From positions 1 through 50,036 of the forward strand of contig DAHUYM010000011.1 of the NCBI GenBank assembly GCA_027315205.1: a DNA stretch of 50,036 nt, read 5' to 3'. Source of the DNA: Leptospirillum sp. (GTDB lineage Bacteria > Nitrospirota > Leptospirillia > Leptospirillales > Leptospirillaceae). Positions 43,181 to 50,036 of the stretch are shown here, piece after piece. The notes under the pieces are model-generated. The model was not told where the DNA came from and ran no database searches. It saw only the letters and a list, made by a program, of their open reading frames with translations. The translations under genes were made by a program, and so were the position numbers. The first letter of the stretch is position 1, and the number at the start of each line of letters is the position of its first letter.

Positions 43181-43450
43181 TCAGGAGTTCTGGTAGATGT
43201 AGAACCCCAGGACCATGCCCAGGATGTTCAGGAGATTGATATGCAGACGTAGTCCGAAGGAGAGGTCGAGGAGGATCAGTTTCAGTGTTACCGGGTCGGC
43301 GGAGCCGATGGTCACGTGCGCCAGGAAAAGGTGCGCCAGGGGTCCCGAAGGAACGAACAGGTTGAAGATGAGGGTCAGCACCGATCCGAGGGCGGCCCCC
43401 ATGAAGAGGAACAGGATGAGGAGAGTGGTGCCCTTCTTGGTCTGAGCCAC
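43181..43450 (-). CDS. DUF4321 small membrane protein
   Basis: An 89-residue protein with an N-terminal helix (TLLILFLFMGAALGSVLTLIF), a short loop, a beta-like LKLILLDLSFGLRLHINL segment and a final helix (ILGMVLGFYIYQ), the pattern of DUF4321 proteins. GTG 43450 is chosen because AAAGG lies seven bases upstream; the longer frame to 43540 is polar and has no such site. Function unknown. A GGGGGATCCCCC palindrome (43158-43170) lies between it and the convergent uvrB. Confidence 0.72.
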   Translation of the reverse strand: MAQTKKGTTLLILFLFMGAALGSVLTLIFNLFVPSGPLAHLFLAHVTIGSADPVTLKLILLDLSFGLRLHINLLNILGMVLGFYIYQNS

Positions 43451-43585
43451 ACGGAAGCCTTTCTGAAATGGGTCGTCGGGTGAACGTTGGAGTGGAACGT
43501 GCGGACGCCCTAATCTACTCTCTGAAACCGGCAAAAGCAAACGGACCGGCGTGGGACGGCGTGGGACGCGGCTCGTATAGGGGGA

Positions 43586-43620
43586 TTGACAGGGTTTAAA
43601 TATTATATAATTATAATATT
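43586..43620 (+). promoter_or_regulatory. Promoter with AT-rich palindromic operator of the efflux operon
   Basis: TTGACA (43586-43591) is followed by the inverted repeat AATATTATA (43599-43607) and TATAATATT (43612-43620) with a 4-base spacer. TATAAT occurs at 43606 (14-base spacing) and 43612 (20-base spacing), and AATTAT at 43609 (17-base spacing). The repeat ends directly before the arsR ATG. ArsR/SmtB repressors bind such AT-rich 9-4-9-type dyads. The region is clearly more AT-rich than its surroundings. Confidence 0.68.
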
Positions 43621-43953
43621 ATGAAAATAGAATTTAAGAAAACCGCCCAGGGGAAAGACTTTGATTCGGGGGCCCGGTGCCTCAGGATCCTCGGCCATGC
43701 GATACGGCTCAAGCTCATACTGGCCTTGTCCAGGGGGGAACAAAGCGTCAACGGCCTGGCGAAGGAGCTCGGCATCAGCCAGTCCAACCTCTCCCAGCAC
43801 CTGGCGCTCCTCAAGGACCGGGACATCATCGTATCCCGTCGGGCGGGACACCAGGTGTTCTACGGGATCGACGACCGGCGGATCCTGGACTTCCTCGCTC
43901 TGATGGAGGAACTCTTCTGCCGGGACCGTCCGACCCGGACCTCGAAGCCTTAG
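43621..43953 (+). CDS. ArsR/SmtB family transcriptional regulator
   Basis: A 110-residue winged-helix protein: LRILGHAIRLKLILAL, the recognition helix in SVNGLAKELGISQSNLSQHLALLKD and the wing IIVSRRAGHQVFYGID. It presumably represses itself and the efflux genes behind it until an inducer binds. The only cysteines (C20, C88) are not in the classic alpha3 CxC metal site, so the inducer is unclear. No Shine-Dalgarno site precedes the ATG; the operator abuts it, so a leaderless mRNA is possible. The TolC gene follows by 15 bp. Confidence 0.9.
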   Translation: MKIEFKKTAQGKDFDSGARCLRILGHAIRLKLILALSRGEQSVNGLAKELGISQSNLSQHLALLKDRDIIVSRRAGHQVFYGIDDRRILDFLALMEELFCRDRPTRTSKP

Positions 43954-43968
43954 GAAAAGGAACTTCCG

Positions 43969-45384
43969 ATGACGCGCGGGACGTGGAAAAGAGGGGGCAG
44001 CCGGCCAAGAGAATGGTGCCGGGCGGCGGCCTTGGGAATCCTTGGTGTTTTCACCCTGCTCCCCGCCCCGTCCTGGGGACTGACCCTTCCCCAGGCTCTC
44101 GACTGGGCCCTCGAATCCAGCCCGGAATGGAACCGGGCCCGTCTCGAAACCGGAATCCGGAAAAGCGAGCGGATCCAGGCACTGGGCTCCTACCTGCCGT
44201 CGCTCGCCGTCAGCGAAACGTACATCAATACCAACAATCCCCTCACGGCGTTCGGAATTCTCCTGAACGAAGGGATCGTCAAGGGCGCGACCCTTTCGAA
44301 CGTCAACAGTCTGAACAATCCGACCTATACCCAGACGTTCGGTTTCGCCGCATCGCTTTCCGAGACGATTTTCGACGGAGGGAACCGGTTTTTCGGACTG
44401 AAGGCTGCCAAACGGCGTGAAACAGGGGCCCGAAACGAGAAGGACTGGAAACGCCAGACCCTGATTTCCCGGGTCACCAGGGCTTATCTCGGCGTGATCT
44501 TCGCCGAACGCGAGATCCGGGTCGTGCGCCGCGAACTGGTCGCTGCCCAGTCCGACCGGGATATCGCCCGGCACCGCTGGGAGGCCGGCTCGCTTTTGAA
44601 GTCCGAGTACCTCAGGGCCCGGGTCCACGAATCGCACATGGCCATCTTGGTTCTGGAGGCCGAAAAACGGGCCACGCTTTCCCGCCTGGAACTCTCCCGC
44701 CTGGTCGGAAGACCCCTCGGAAAGGGCATTCTACTGGCCCCTCCCGCCCTTTTCGAGGGAGGGGTCCCCGCCGTACTGTCGGGGCTCTCCGCGAAGGGCG
44801 AGCGGACGCTTCTGGACGAGGCTCTGGCCCGGAGGCCGGATTACCTGGCCGTCAAGGAAGAGGTCCGGGCACGGGACCAGCAGGTGAGCCAGGCGCTCTC
44901 GGGATTCCTTCCGCACGTCGCGGTCCAGGGGATCTACAACGAATACAACCAGGGGCTCAGCGCCTGGGGTCAGCAGTCGTTCACCGCAATCGGACAGGTC
45001 TCCTGGGACCTCTTCAGCGGTTTTGGGGACTCTGAGCGGAGAAGCCGTGCCCGCCTGCGTCTCAGGATGGCCGAATACCGCCGGGAAGATCTCCTCCGGA
45101 CCCTTCACTACGAGGTCTCGAAGAGTCTGGCGACGGCCGCGATCGCCGCGCGGTCCCTTTCGGCGGATACCGAACGGGTGAGCCAGGCGGAGGAAGCACT
45201 CCGCATCATACGGTCCCGCTATCAGGTCGGTCTCGAAACCGTGTCCCGGCTCCTCCGGTCCGAAGCGCGCTATCGGGAAGCGAAACTCAAGACGCTCCGG
45301 GACCGATACCGGATGGACGAGTCGGCAGTCGATCTTCTTTGGGCGACGGGGACCCTGTCCCGCGGCGCCCCGTTGTTCCGTTAG
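43969..45384 (+). CDS. TolC family outer-membrane efflux protein
   Basis: A 471-residue OEP with signal peptide (AAALGILGVFTLLPAPSWG) and two repeated helical-barrel units, starting LTLPQALDWALESSPEWNRARL and AQALSGFLPHVAVQG-like in the second half. It would form the outer-membrane and periplasmic exit duct for the pump encoded next. AAGGA lies before the ATG. It sits between arsR and the MFP gene, all on the plus strand. Full length for the family. Confidence 0.93.
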   Translation: MTRGTWKRGGSRPREWCRAAALGILGVFTLLPAPSWGLTLPQALDWALESSPEWNRARLETGIRKSERIQALGSYLPSLAVSETYINTNNPLTAFGILLNEGIVKGATLSNVNSLNNPTYTQTFGFAASLSETIFDGGNRFFGLKAAKRRETGARNEKDWKRQTLISRVTRAYLGVIFAEREIRVVRRELVAAQSDRDIARHRWEAGSLLKSEYLRARVHESHMAILVLEAEKRATLSRLELSRLVGRPLGKGILLAPPALFEGGVPAVLSGLSAKGERTLLDEALARRPDYLAVKEEVRARDQQVSQALSGFLPHVAVQGIYNEYNQGLSAWGQQSFTAIGQVSWDLFSGFGDSERRSRARLRLRMAEYRREDLLRTLHYEVSKSLATAAIAARSLSADTERVSQAEEALRIIRSRYQVGLETVSRLLRSEARYREAKLKTLRDRYRMDESAVDLLWATGTLSRGAPLFR

Positions 45385-45401
45385 GAAAGGCGAGGTTTCC
45401 G

Positions 45402-46463
45402 ATGAAGCGAACTTTTGGGGTCGGTCCGTTCTTTCTGGTTCTGTGCGGTGTCGCCTTGGCCATCGGTGTTACGGCCTGCCACGGAAAGGACCCGTCGAAA
45501 AAAGCCGGGACAGGGACGTCTTCCGAAACGGTCCGGGTAGCCCCCGTGCGTTCGGAGAACGCCGACAGGACGTCGTACGTGACCGGCGTGGTCCAGGGCC
45601 GGCACGAGGCGACGGTCAAAAGCCTGGTCATGGGGCGGGTCTTCCGGATGACGGCGCGCCTGGGGCAGAACGTCCCGGCAGGGACGGTCCTGGCCGAGAT
45701 CTCCGGGGGCACCGAGGCGGCCTCGGCCGAAGCCGCAGACGCCGTGGCCTCCGAATCGGAGAAGGTGTTTCTCAGGATCGATACGCTGTACAAGAGCCAG
45801 AGCGCCACGAAGGCGGAATGGGACGCCGCACGAAGGGCCCTCGACGTGGCCCAAGCCGATGCCAAGCGCGCCCATGCGGTGCTCGGCCATACGCGCGTTT
45901 CTGCCCCGTTCGCCGGGAGCATCACCCGGAAATTCGTCCGCCAGGGGGATACGGTGGTTGTGGGAACTCCGATCTTCCGGATCGTGCAAATGGGAGGGTT
46001 CCAGGTCGTCGCCCACGTTCCGGACCGGTGGGCTTCCTCGGTCAAGCCGGGACAGAAACTCGTCTTCGCCGTCCGGAAGGACGGGGCGGTCCGGGGCTAC
46101 AAGACCGTGGTCCGGGAACGCTCGAGCCAGTCCGATCCCGAGTCCCACACCGTGACGGTCAAGGCCGACCTGGCCGATGCCGTCCCGCACGTGTGGTCCG
46201 GTCTGTTCGGAACCCTCGAGGTTCCCATCGGGCGCGAGACCGCCCTCTTCGTTCCTTCGGCGTCGGTCGTCGACAGCGACGGCCTCAGGGAAGTGTATGT
46301 GGTCACGGGCGGCAAGGCCTACCTTCGGTACGTGCGGACCGGCCGGACACTCGACGGACGGACGGAAATCCTCTCCGGGCTTTCGGCCGGCGAGGACGTG
46401 GTGGTCGGGCCCTCCGGGACACTCGCGAACGGGGTTTCCGTCCGGATCGAAGAGCGGCAATGA
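45402..46463 (+). CDS. RND efflux periplasmic adaptor (membrane fusion) lipoprotein
   Basis: A 353-residue MFP. The N-terminal leader ends in a lipobox VTAC with C26, so it is probably lipid-anchored. It has a lipoyl/barrel-sandwich pair (VTGVVQGRHEATVKSLVMGRV and VSAPFAGSITRKFVRQGDTV), a helical hairpin between, a beta-barrel and a membrane-proximal domain. AGGCGAGG precedes the ATG. It links the RND pump to the TolC-like duct. Its stop overlaps the RND start (ATGA). Confidence 0.93.
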   Translation: MKRTFGVGPFFLVLCGVALAIGVTACHGKDPSKKAGTGTSSETVRVAPVRSENADRTSYVTGVVQGRHEATVKSLVMGRVFRMTARLGQNVPAGTVLAEISGGTEAASAEAADAVASESEKVFLRIDTLYKSQSATKAEWDAARRALDVAQADAKRAHAVLGHTRVSAPFAGSITRKFVRQGDTVVVGTPIFRIVQMGGFQVVAHVPDRWASSVKPGQKLVFAVRKDGAVRGYKTVVRERSSQSDPESHTVTVKADLADAVPHVWSGLFGTLEVPIGRETALFVPSASVVDSDGLREVYVVTGGKAYLRYVRTGRTLDGRTEILSGLSAGEDVVVGPSGTLANGVSVRIEERQ

Positions 46464-48658
46464 CGGACGGGGCGCAGGCCGGAGGCCCGGACGGGCCCGA
46501 CAGGACGGGAGGACAGGAGGTCCGCCTCGGACTGGCGGGAACCCTTTCGAAACGGTTCATCCGTTCCAAGCTGACGCCGATTTTCGTCATCGTGGCCCTT
46601 CTCCTGGGGTTTACGGCCGTCGTGGGCACCCCCCGCGAAGAAGATCCCCAGATACGGGTCCCGATGATGGATATCTTCCTGAACTATCCGGGCGCTTCAC
46701 CCCGGGAGATCGAACGGACCGCCGCGGCTCCGCTCGAACGGCACCTGAGCCGTCTGAAGGGGGTCAAGACCGTCTATTCCTCGTCTTGGCAGGGAACCTC
46801 GGTGGTCACCGTCCGGTTCCATGTCGGGGAGTCGATGGACACGAGCCTCGTCAAAGTCTACTCGGAAGTCATGAAAAGCCGGGCGTATCTTCCCGCCGGC
46901 GTCGGTCCCGTCCTGGTGAAGCCCAAGGACATCAACAGCGTGCCGGTCTTCTCGGTGACGCTCTATTCGGCCAAAGAATCCGACTACGTCCTCACCCGGC
47001 TCGCCCGGAGGATGGCCACACGCTACGAGCGCCTGCCGGGGACTTCCGACGTCACGGTCATCGGTGGCCGGAAGCGCTCTTTAAGGATCGTCCTGGATCC
47101 TTCGGCCCTGAAGGCGCACGGGCTCTCGATCCTCGACGTCACGCGGGTTCTCGAGGGTTCGAACCGAAGCCTCGACCTGGGCCGTTTCGACCGGGCGAAC
47201 GTCTCGTTCAGGGTTTCGCTGGAAGGATCCCTGACCCGGGCTTCCGAAGTCCGGAACCTTGTGATCGGCGTCTACGGAAACCGCCCGGTGCGCCTGGGCG
47301 ACGTGGCCCGGATACGGGACGGACCCGCGGCCATTTCCCATTATGTGTGGGTCGGGTTCGGCCCGTCGGTGAAACGTCCGGGAAGCTTCACCGCCGTCAC
47401 GGTGGCCGTCGCGAAGAAAAAGGGGACCAACGCGGTCGACGTGACGAACCGTCTTCTCGAGAAGACGAAGGACCTGTCCGGAAAGCTTCTCCCGTCCGAC
47501 GTGCACTGGTCCGTGACCCGAAACTACGGACATACGGCCGACGAGAAGGCCAACGATCTCCTGAAGCACCTCGTGATCGCGACGGTCGCCGTGATTGTCC
47601 TGATCGGTCTCGCACTCGGTATCCGGGAGACCGGCGTCGTGGCGGTCGCGATCCCGGTGACGCTCGCGCTGACGCTCTTTTTCTCGATGCTCATCGGATA
47701 CACGGTCAACCGGGTGACCCTGTTCGCGCTGATCTTCTCGATCGGGATCCTGGTCGACGACGCGATCGTCGTCGTGGAGAACATTTTCCGGCATTTCCAT
47801 CTGCTTCGAGGGCGGACCGGACCCGAGACCTTGGCCGACCGGGCGATCTTCGCCGTGAACGAGGTAGGGAATCCGACGATCCTGGCGACCTTCACGGTGA
47901 TCGGGGCCCTTCTCCCCATGGCGTTCGTGACCGGGCTCATGGGTCCCTACATGCGGCCGATCCCGGTCAACGCCTCGATGGCGATGATCGGATCCCTGTT
48001 CGTCGCATTGGTCGTCGCCCCCTATTTCGCCGTACGCCTGATCCCGCCGGGGGAGCACAAAAACCCGTTCACGGGAAGGGTCGACAGGTTCGTACGGCAC
48101 GCCTACCAGGCCCTCATGCGCCCTCTCCTCGATTCCCCCCTTCGCCAGAACCTCTTCCTGGGAACGGTCGTCGTGCTGACGGTCGGGGTCATGGGCTTTT
48201 TCTACTCCCGGTCGGTTCTTCTGAAGATGCTTCCGTTCGACAACAAGAGCGAAGTCGACGTGGTCATCGACATGCCGGCCGGGACCACGCTCGAGGGAAC
48301 CGCGCGGGTCGCGCGGGAGCTCGAGGCGGTGATCCTGTCGAACCCAAGCGTCGAAAGCGACCAGGTCTACGTCGGTACCGCCTCTCCGTTCGATTTCAAC
48401 GGCCTGGTGCGGCATTACTACCTGCGGGCCGGGAACCGCGCCGGGGATATCCATATCAACCTCCTTCCCAAGGACGAGCGGTCGCTCCAGAGCCACACGA
48501 TCGCAGAAAGCCTGGACCGCGCCCTGTTTCCCGTGGCCCGGAGGCTCGGAGCCCGCATCAAGGTGGTGGAGGTCCCGCCCGGGCCTCCGGTGTTCTCTCC
48601 GATCGTGGCCGAAGTCTACGGCAAGGACCGTACGGAGATCGACCGGGAGGCGAAATGA
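46460..48658 (+). CDS. RND efflux transporter, N-terminal part (ends at an in-frame TGA)
   Basis: The first 732 codons of an RND pump of about 1,080 residues. First helix, porter-domain start (PGASPREIERTAAAPLERHL), and the helix-4 proton-relay motif GILVDDAIVVVENI are intact. Reading stops at TGA 48656-48658 within the second porter domain, but the same frame continues with RND sequence (VENVFLKTPGVVDVD) to 49714 without any shift. Arg CGA to TGA by one C-to-T change is the simplest explanation. ATG overlaps the MFP stop. Without readthrough the pump lacks half its membrane domain and is probably dead; a sequencing error is also possible. Confidence 0.9.
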   Translation: MTDGAQAGGPDGPDRTGGQEVRLGLAGTLSKRFIRSKLTPIFVIVALLLGFTAVVGTPREEDPQIRVPMMDIFLNYPGASPREIERTAAAPLERHLSRLKGVKTVYSSSWQGTSVVTVRFHVGESMDTSLVKVYSEVMKSRAYLPAGVGPVLVKPKDINSVPVFSVTLYSAKESDYVLTRLARRMATRYERLPGTSDVTVIGGRKRSLRIVLDPSALKAHGLSILDVTRVLEGSNRSLDLGRFDRANVSFRVSLEGSLTRASEVRNLVIGVYGNRPVRLGDVARIRDGPAAISHYVWVGFGPSVKRPGSFTAVTVAVAKKKGTNAVDVTNRLLEKTKDLSGKLLPSDVHWSVTRNYGHTADEKANDLLKHLVIATVAVIVLIGLALGIRETGVVAVAIPVTLALTLFFSMLIGYTVNRVTLFALIFSIGILVDDAIVVVENIFRHFHLLRGRTGPETLADRAIFAVNEVGNPTILATFTVIGALLPMAFVTGLMGPYMRPIPVNASMAMIGSLFVALVVAPYFAVRLIPPGEHKNPFTGRVDRFVRHAYQALMRPLLDSPLRQNLFLGTVVVLTVGVMGFFYSRSVLLKMLPFDNKSEVDVVIDMPAGTTLEGTARVARELEAVILSNPSVESDQVYVGTASPFDFNGLVRHYYLRAGNRAGDIHINLLPKDERSLQSHTIAESLDRALFPVARRLGARIKVVEVPPGPPVFSPIVAEVYGKDRTEIDREAK

Positions 48659-48691
48659 GTCGAGAACGTATTCCTGAAGACGCCAGGCGTC

Positions 48692-49714
48692 GTGGACGTC
48701 GACAGTTCGATCGAGGCCCCGCAGACCCTCTACCGGATCGCAGTCGACCAGGAAAAGGCGGCCCTTTCGGGCGTTTCGACCTCCCAGATCGCCATGGCCC
48801 TCTCCTTCGGTCTCCACGGGGTGTCCGGCGTCCTGCACACGGACTCCGGCATGGGGTACGTTCCCCTGTCGATCGAATACCCCAGAACCGTGCGTTCGGA
48901 CATCCACAACCTGAACACGATCTCCGTGAGAGGCCGTGACGGACGTCTCGTTCCCGTCCGGACCCTGGTCCACGTGGAACGGACGACGGCGCCCGCGACG
49001 CTGTACCGGAAAAATCAGAGGCCCGTCGAGTATGTGGTCGGCAACACGATCGGGTCGAACCGGAGCCCTGTCTATGCGGCGGTCGACCTCTCCCGGGCCG
49101 TGGAGAAGGACGCCCGGTCGATCCATGTGCCGGTCCGGGCGTACTTCTGGGGGTATCCTTTCTCCGGGAGGGAGCTTTCCGTCCGGTGGGGAGGGGAATG
49201 GCACGTCACGTTCATCACCTTCCGGGACATGGGGATCGCGTTCGCCGCGGCCATCGTCCTGATCTATCTCCTGATCGTCGCCGAATTCGAGAGCTTCGTG
49301 ACGCCCCTGATCCTCATGAGTCCGATCCCCCTGGCATTGATCGGCGTCATACCGGGGCACCTCCTGTTCGGCTCCAATTTCACGGCGACGTCGATGATCG
49401 GATTCATCGCCCTCGGGGGGATCATGGTCCGGAACTCGATCCTTCTGGTCGATTTTCTCCACAAGAAGCGCGCGGAAGGTATCGGCATCGACCGGGCGAT
49501 CCTGGAAGCCGGCGCCGTCCGGACCCGTCCTATCCTTCTGACGGCACTGGCGCTTATCGCGGGTTCGTTCGTCATTCTGGACGACCCCATTTTCCGGGGG
49601 ATGGCGATATCGCTCCTGTCGGGGTCGGTCGTGTCGACGCTCTTGACGCTTTTCGTGGTGCCGCTCCTGATCAAGAGGGTGGAAGAGAGCGCGTGGTCCT
49701 CTCCCAAAACGTGA
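48692..49714 (+). pseudogene. RND efflux transporter, C-terminal part (continues the same frame after the TGA)
   Basis: This is the remaining part of the pump: rest of the second porter domain, TolC-docking segment (RPVEYVVGNTIGSNRSPVYAA region), and the last helices (FVTPLILMSPIPLALIGV, GIMVRNSILLVDFLHKK, RTRPILLTALALIAGSFVI). It is in the same frame as 46460-48658; the reading is open from 48659. GTG 48692 is the first usable start but has no good ribosome site, so independent translation is doubtful. With the N-terminal part it would total 1,084 residues, normal for RND pumps. Confidence 0.8.
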
Positions 49715-49782
49715 CGGGCGGAGCGAAACGGGTGTCCCGAAAGGGATAACATCGAGAACATAACTTGTTAAGGAGATTGAAC

Positions 49783-50004
49783 ATGAAGATCGAACGCGTG
49801 ATTCGCGGATTTGCCGGGACTGTGATCCTGGCGAGCCTTCTTCTGGCCCACTTCCAGTCGCCCTATTGGCTTTGGCTGACGGCGTTCGTGGGAGCGAACC
49901 TTTTGCAGTCCTCACTGACCCGGTGGTGTCTCCTGGAGTCCATCCTCCGGAGGGCGATGCCTTCTGACGCCGTACCCGGGGCGAAAAAGGAGAAGACGGC
50001 CTAG
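49783..50004 (+). CDS. DUF2892 (YgaP-like) small membrane protein
   Basis: A 73-residue protein with two hydrophobic helices and the DUF2892 pattern: KIERVIRGFAGTVILASLLLA, WLWLTAFVGANLLQSSLT, then RWCLLESILRR with the cysteine common in this family. AAGGAG lies seven bases before the ATG. DUF2892 domains often accompany rhodaneses; here it stands alone 68 bp after the RND gene and may belong to the same transcript. Role unknown. Confidence 0.82.
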   Translation: MKIERVIRGFAGTVILASLLLAHFQSPYWLWLTAFVGANLLQSSLTRWCLLESILRRAMPSDAVPGAKKEKTA

Positions 50005-50036
50005 AAGCCGTTCCAAAACGTCACGCACAATCGGGA

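Noticed and set aside
48655-48939. Restart at the ATG overlapping the RND TGA (ATGA)
   Set aside because: That ATG opens a different frame, which encodes Arg/Pro-rich shadow sequence; the true RND continuation is in the original frame.
46460-49714. Frameshift as the cause of the split RND gene
   Set aside because: Codon positions 48656 and 48692 are in the same frame, so a nonsense codon and not an indel separates the two parts.

Overview
The window is about 50 kb of gene-dense, GC-rich chromosomal DNA from a Gram-negative (diderm) bacterium. This follows from several signal-peptide beta-barrel proteins, a TolC/MFP/RND efflux operon and Sec-type leaders. Shine-Dalgarno motifs are strong, TTG and GTG starts are common, and ATGA/GTGA overlaps are frequent. 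No rRNA, tRNA, CRISPR, insertion sequence or prophage was recognised. The mix of genes (BBP2-type porin next to two ammonium transporters and PII, YCF48-like propeller, DUF4321, DsrE/F/H-like proteins, many small OM barrels) suggests a Nitrospirota member such as an acidophilic iron oxidiser of the Leptospirillum type. That is an impression from gene content, not a marker-gene assignment.

Layout. 1-1.5 kb: a MNT nucleotidyltransferase with a truncated partner, then a Phd/VapC toxin-antitoxin pair. 1.5-9.7 kb: a ClpP-fold membrane protease, an OM barrel, a minus-strand run of histidine kinase, response regulator, HtrA protease and ruvCAB, and a gamma-carbonic-anhydrase-like protein. 9.7-13.5 kb: a second VapBC pair with a clear palindromic operator, a HAD hydrolase, an OM barrel and a seven-bladed YCF48-like protein closed by a strong terminator. 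13.5-16.9 kb: a membrane-anchored unknown, three DsrE/DsrF/DsrH-like sulfur-relay proteins and two dipeptide-type ABC permeases. 16.9-19.8 kb: a GGDEF-like unknown, a trans-sulfuration PLP enzyme and a DUF2231 membrane protein. 20-25 kb: a nitrogen block (porin, amtB, PII, second amt) with a hairpin-rich leader and a terminator. 25-33 kb: CopA copper ATPase, a stand-alone EAL protein, and an operon of globin-coupled histidine kinase, response regulator and REC-GGDEF-EAL protein. 33-43.5 kb: cytochrome b561, EamA transporter, OM barrel, PLD nuclease, thioredoxin 2, M1 aminopeptidase, a YHS-SLOG fusion, YnfA, UvrB and DUF4321. 43.5-50 kb: an ArsR regulator with a palindromic promoter, then TolC, MFP and RND efflux genes, and a DUF2892 protein.

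Most notable points: the RND pump gene has an in-frame TGA in its middle; the PII protein has Phe where the uridylylated Tyr51 should be; an apparent globin-to-c-di-GMP signalling operon is translationally coupled end to end and may be preceded by a small leader ORF; trxC and a PLD nuclease start divergently on overlapping ATG codons; and a YHS metal-binding domain is fused to a LOG/SLOG domain.
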